A stretch of DNA of 6,981 nt from RH-AL1 sp964235705 (GTDB lineage: Bacteria; Pseudomonadota; Alphaproteobacteria; Rhizobiales; Beijerinckiaceae), in assembly GCA_964235705.1 (NCBI GenBank), contig CAXSDP010000134.1:1-6981 (forward strand). The letters run 5' to 3'. The notes under the pieces are model-generated. The model made no database searches and was not told the DNA's origin. It saw nothing but the letters and a program-made list of their open reading frames with translations. This document shows positions 6,377-6,981 of this stretch, piece after piece. The position numbers were made by a program, and so were the translations under genes. Every line of letters starts with the position of its first letter. Positions within the stretch are counted from its first letter, which is position 1.

Positions 6377-6485
6377 GACCTGACCGGTATTTTGGACCGA
6401 GCCGATTGAGGGACTACTGCATGGTGGCATTCATGGGTAGCCGGAACGCGAGATCCGGGAAGGTGACGGGCGCTATGGCCGGTGC
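6377..6485. other. unidentified remnant between the broken GTPase gene and the broken IS3 element
   Basis: About 110 bp that belongs to neither neighbour: the CobW homology stops before it and the orfB start lies after it. It carries no open frame of clear origin. The left edge, TGACCTGACCGGTATTTTGG, has the look of an insertion-sequence terminus (TG start, short repeated TGACC), but I cannot assign a family. It may be one end of another element left by a deletion. Confidence 0.4.
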
Positions 6486-6546
6486 TCGCCTCGTCGGATG
6501 TGTCGACTGCAGACGTGTCGTTGAAGGTCGAGCGCGGGAGATCCAT
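6486..6546 (-). pseudogene. IS3-family orfB, 5' stub only
   Basis: The ATG at 6546 shares its A with the TGA of orfA (TGATG), and MDLPRSTF opens the frame in the way OrfB proteins of this IS3 group do. Recognisable sequence ends after about 20 residues, near 6486; the open frame then runs on through unrelated DNA. None of the DDE integrase core remains, so no active transposase can be made. The breakpoint is an estimate from memory of the family. Confidence 0.6.
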
Positions 6547-6896
6547 CAGGCGACACCCTTGCGCGAGGGACAGACCAGCGGGCCGACCGTGACGGACGGT
6601 GTCTCGCTTCTCGGCCGTGGTGCGTTTTTCAGCGCCCCCTTTAGAAACTCGATCTCGAGCGCCTGTCGCCCGACCAGGCGCTCCAGCGCGGCGATCTTGG
6701 CCTCGTAGTCTTCGAGCATGTCGGCTGCGCGGGCGTCGTCGTCGAACGCGCCCGTTTCAAGCTTGCCGACCCAGATGCGAATGAGGTTGCGCGACAGGTC
6801 ATGCCGCTTGGCCAGCGCGCGCAGGGTCTCGCCGGCGACGAACTCCTGGGCGATCTGGCGTTTGAACTCGATGCTGTGGGTACGATGACGTGCCAT
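6546..6896 (-). CDS. IS3-family transposase OrfA
   Basis: A 116-aa DNA-binding subunit of an IS3-family transposase. The ATG at 6896 (MARHRTHSIEFKRQIAQEF) is preferred over an upstream one at 6926 because it matches the usual N terminus and has AGGA about eight bases upstream. Residues ~10-48 form the helix-turn-helix (ETLRALAKRHDLSRNLIRIWV) and ~62-90 a leucine-zipper-like coiled coil (YEAKIAALERLVGRQALEIEFLKGAL), both standard. A CTG-AAA-AAC run (A5 at 6629-6625, minus strand) is a plausible -1 slippage point, and the -1 frame stays open from there into orfB, as in the family's OrfAB fusion. With orfB lost, OrfA alone cannot transpose but may still bind element ends. Confidence 0.92.
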   Translation of the reverse strand: MARHRTHSIEFKRQIAQEFVAGETLRALAKRHDLSRNLIRIWVGKLETGAFDDDARAADMLEDYEAKIAALERLVGRQALEIEFLKGALKNAPRPRSETPSVTVGPLVCPSRKGVA

Positions 6897-6981
6897 GGCT
6901 TCCATCCTGTGAAAGCTCAGCCTCACCGGTCAAATCAGCGGATGATCCCTGTCCACCACCAGGGACGCACTCCAGGCTGCG

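Larger units (their letters stand above)
6486..6961 (-). mobile_element. IS3-family insertion sequence, truncated within orfB
   Basis: The left part of an IS3-family element: a possible outer end near 6961 (minus strand begins TGGTGGTGGACAGGGATC), a short leader, complete orfA, and the first ~20 codons of orfB. The DDE catalytic part and the second terminal repeat are missing, so the element cannot move by itself. The 6961 end is placed only by the TG start and distance from orfA; with no second terminal repeat it cannot be confirmed. Confidence 0.7.

Noticed and set aside
6406..6708. 100-codon plus-strand open frame across the IS remnant
   Set aside because: Crosses the junction and the antisense of orfA; no family resemblance.
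1..6981. CRISPR array, tRNA or rRNA genes
   Set aside because: No spaced direct repeats and no tRNA or rRNA signature seen on either strand.

Overview
The window is GC-rich DNA with the codon use of an alphaproteobacterium; a Hyphomicrobiales/Methylobacterium-like host is my best guess, from gene style and not from a database match. It has two halves that meet in an AT-richer intergenic region around 5.61-6.07 kb.

Left half (1-5.6 kb, all minus strand): a metal-complex/corrinoid uptake operon. In transcription order it holds a class-I cobalamin (AdoCbl) riboswitch (about 5440-5612), a 791-residue TonB-dependent outer-membrane receptor (GTG start at 5307 behind a perfect GGAGGT), an ABC ATPase of the BtuD/FecE type, a periplasmic binding protein of the BtuF/FepB type, and a FecCD/BtuC-type permease. 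The genes overlap or are spaced by under 20 nt. A further gene may begin at position 14 and run off the window. The logic is receptor to periplasmic binder to inner-membrane permease plus ATPase, with synthesis switched off when cobalamin is plentiful. The receptor looks more like the siderophore-receptor group than classical BtuB, so the cargo (cobalamin, another corrinoid, or a cobalt/metal chelate) is open. The ATPase carries an in-frame TAG right after Walker A, which as read would kill it.

Middle (5613-6070): no convincing protein gene. It holds a candidate promoter for the operon, a perfect 14-bp palindrome with an ATGTTATAACAT core resembling a Zur box, a second weaker Zur-like AT-rich site just upstream of the next gene, and two small hairpins.

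Right half (6071-6981): the first ~102 codons of a COG0523/CobW-family GTPase on the plus strand, with Walker A and the CxCC metal motif. It has a TAG in place of an expected Tyr codon and then breaks off abruptly at about 6376. After the break come ~110 bp of unidentified, probably mobile-element DNA, then an IS3-family insertion sequence on the minus strand with an intact orfA, a plausible -1 frameshift site and only ~20 codons of orfB. The right end is thus a decayed, rearranged mobile-element junction that has amputated a probably zinc-responsive metallochaperone.
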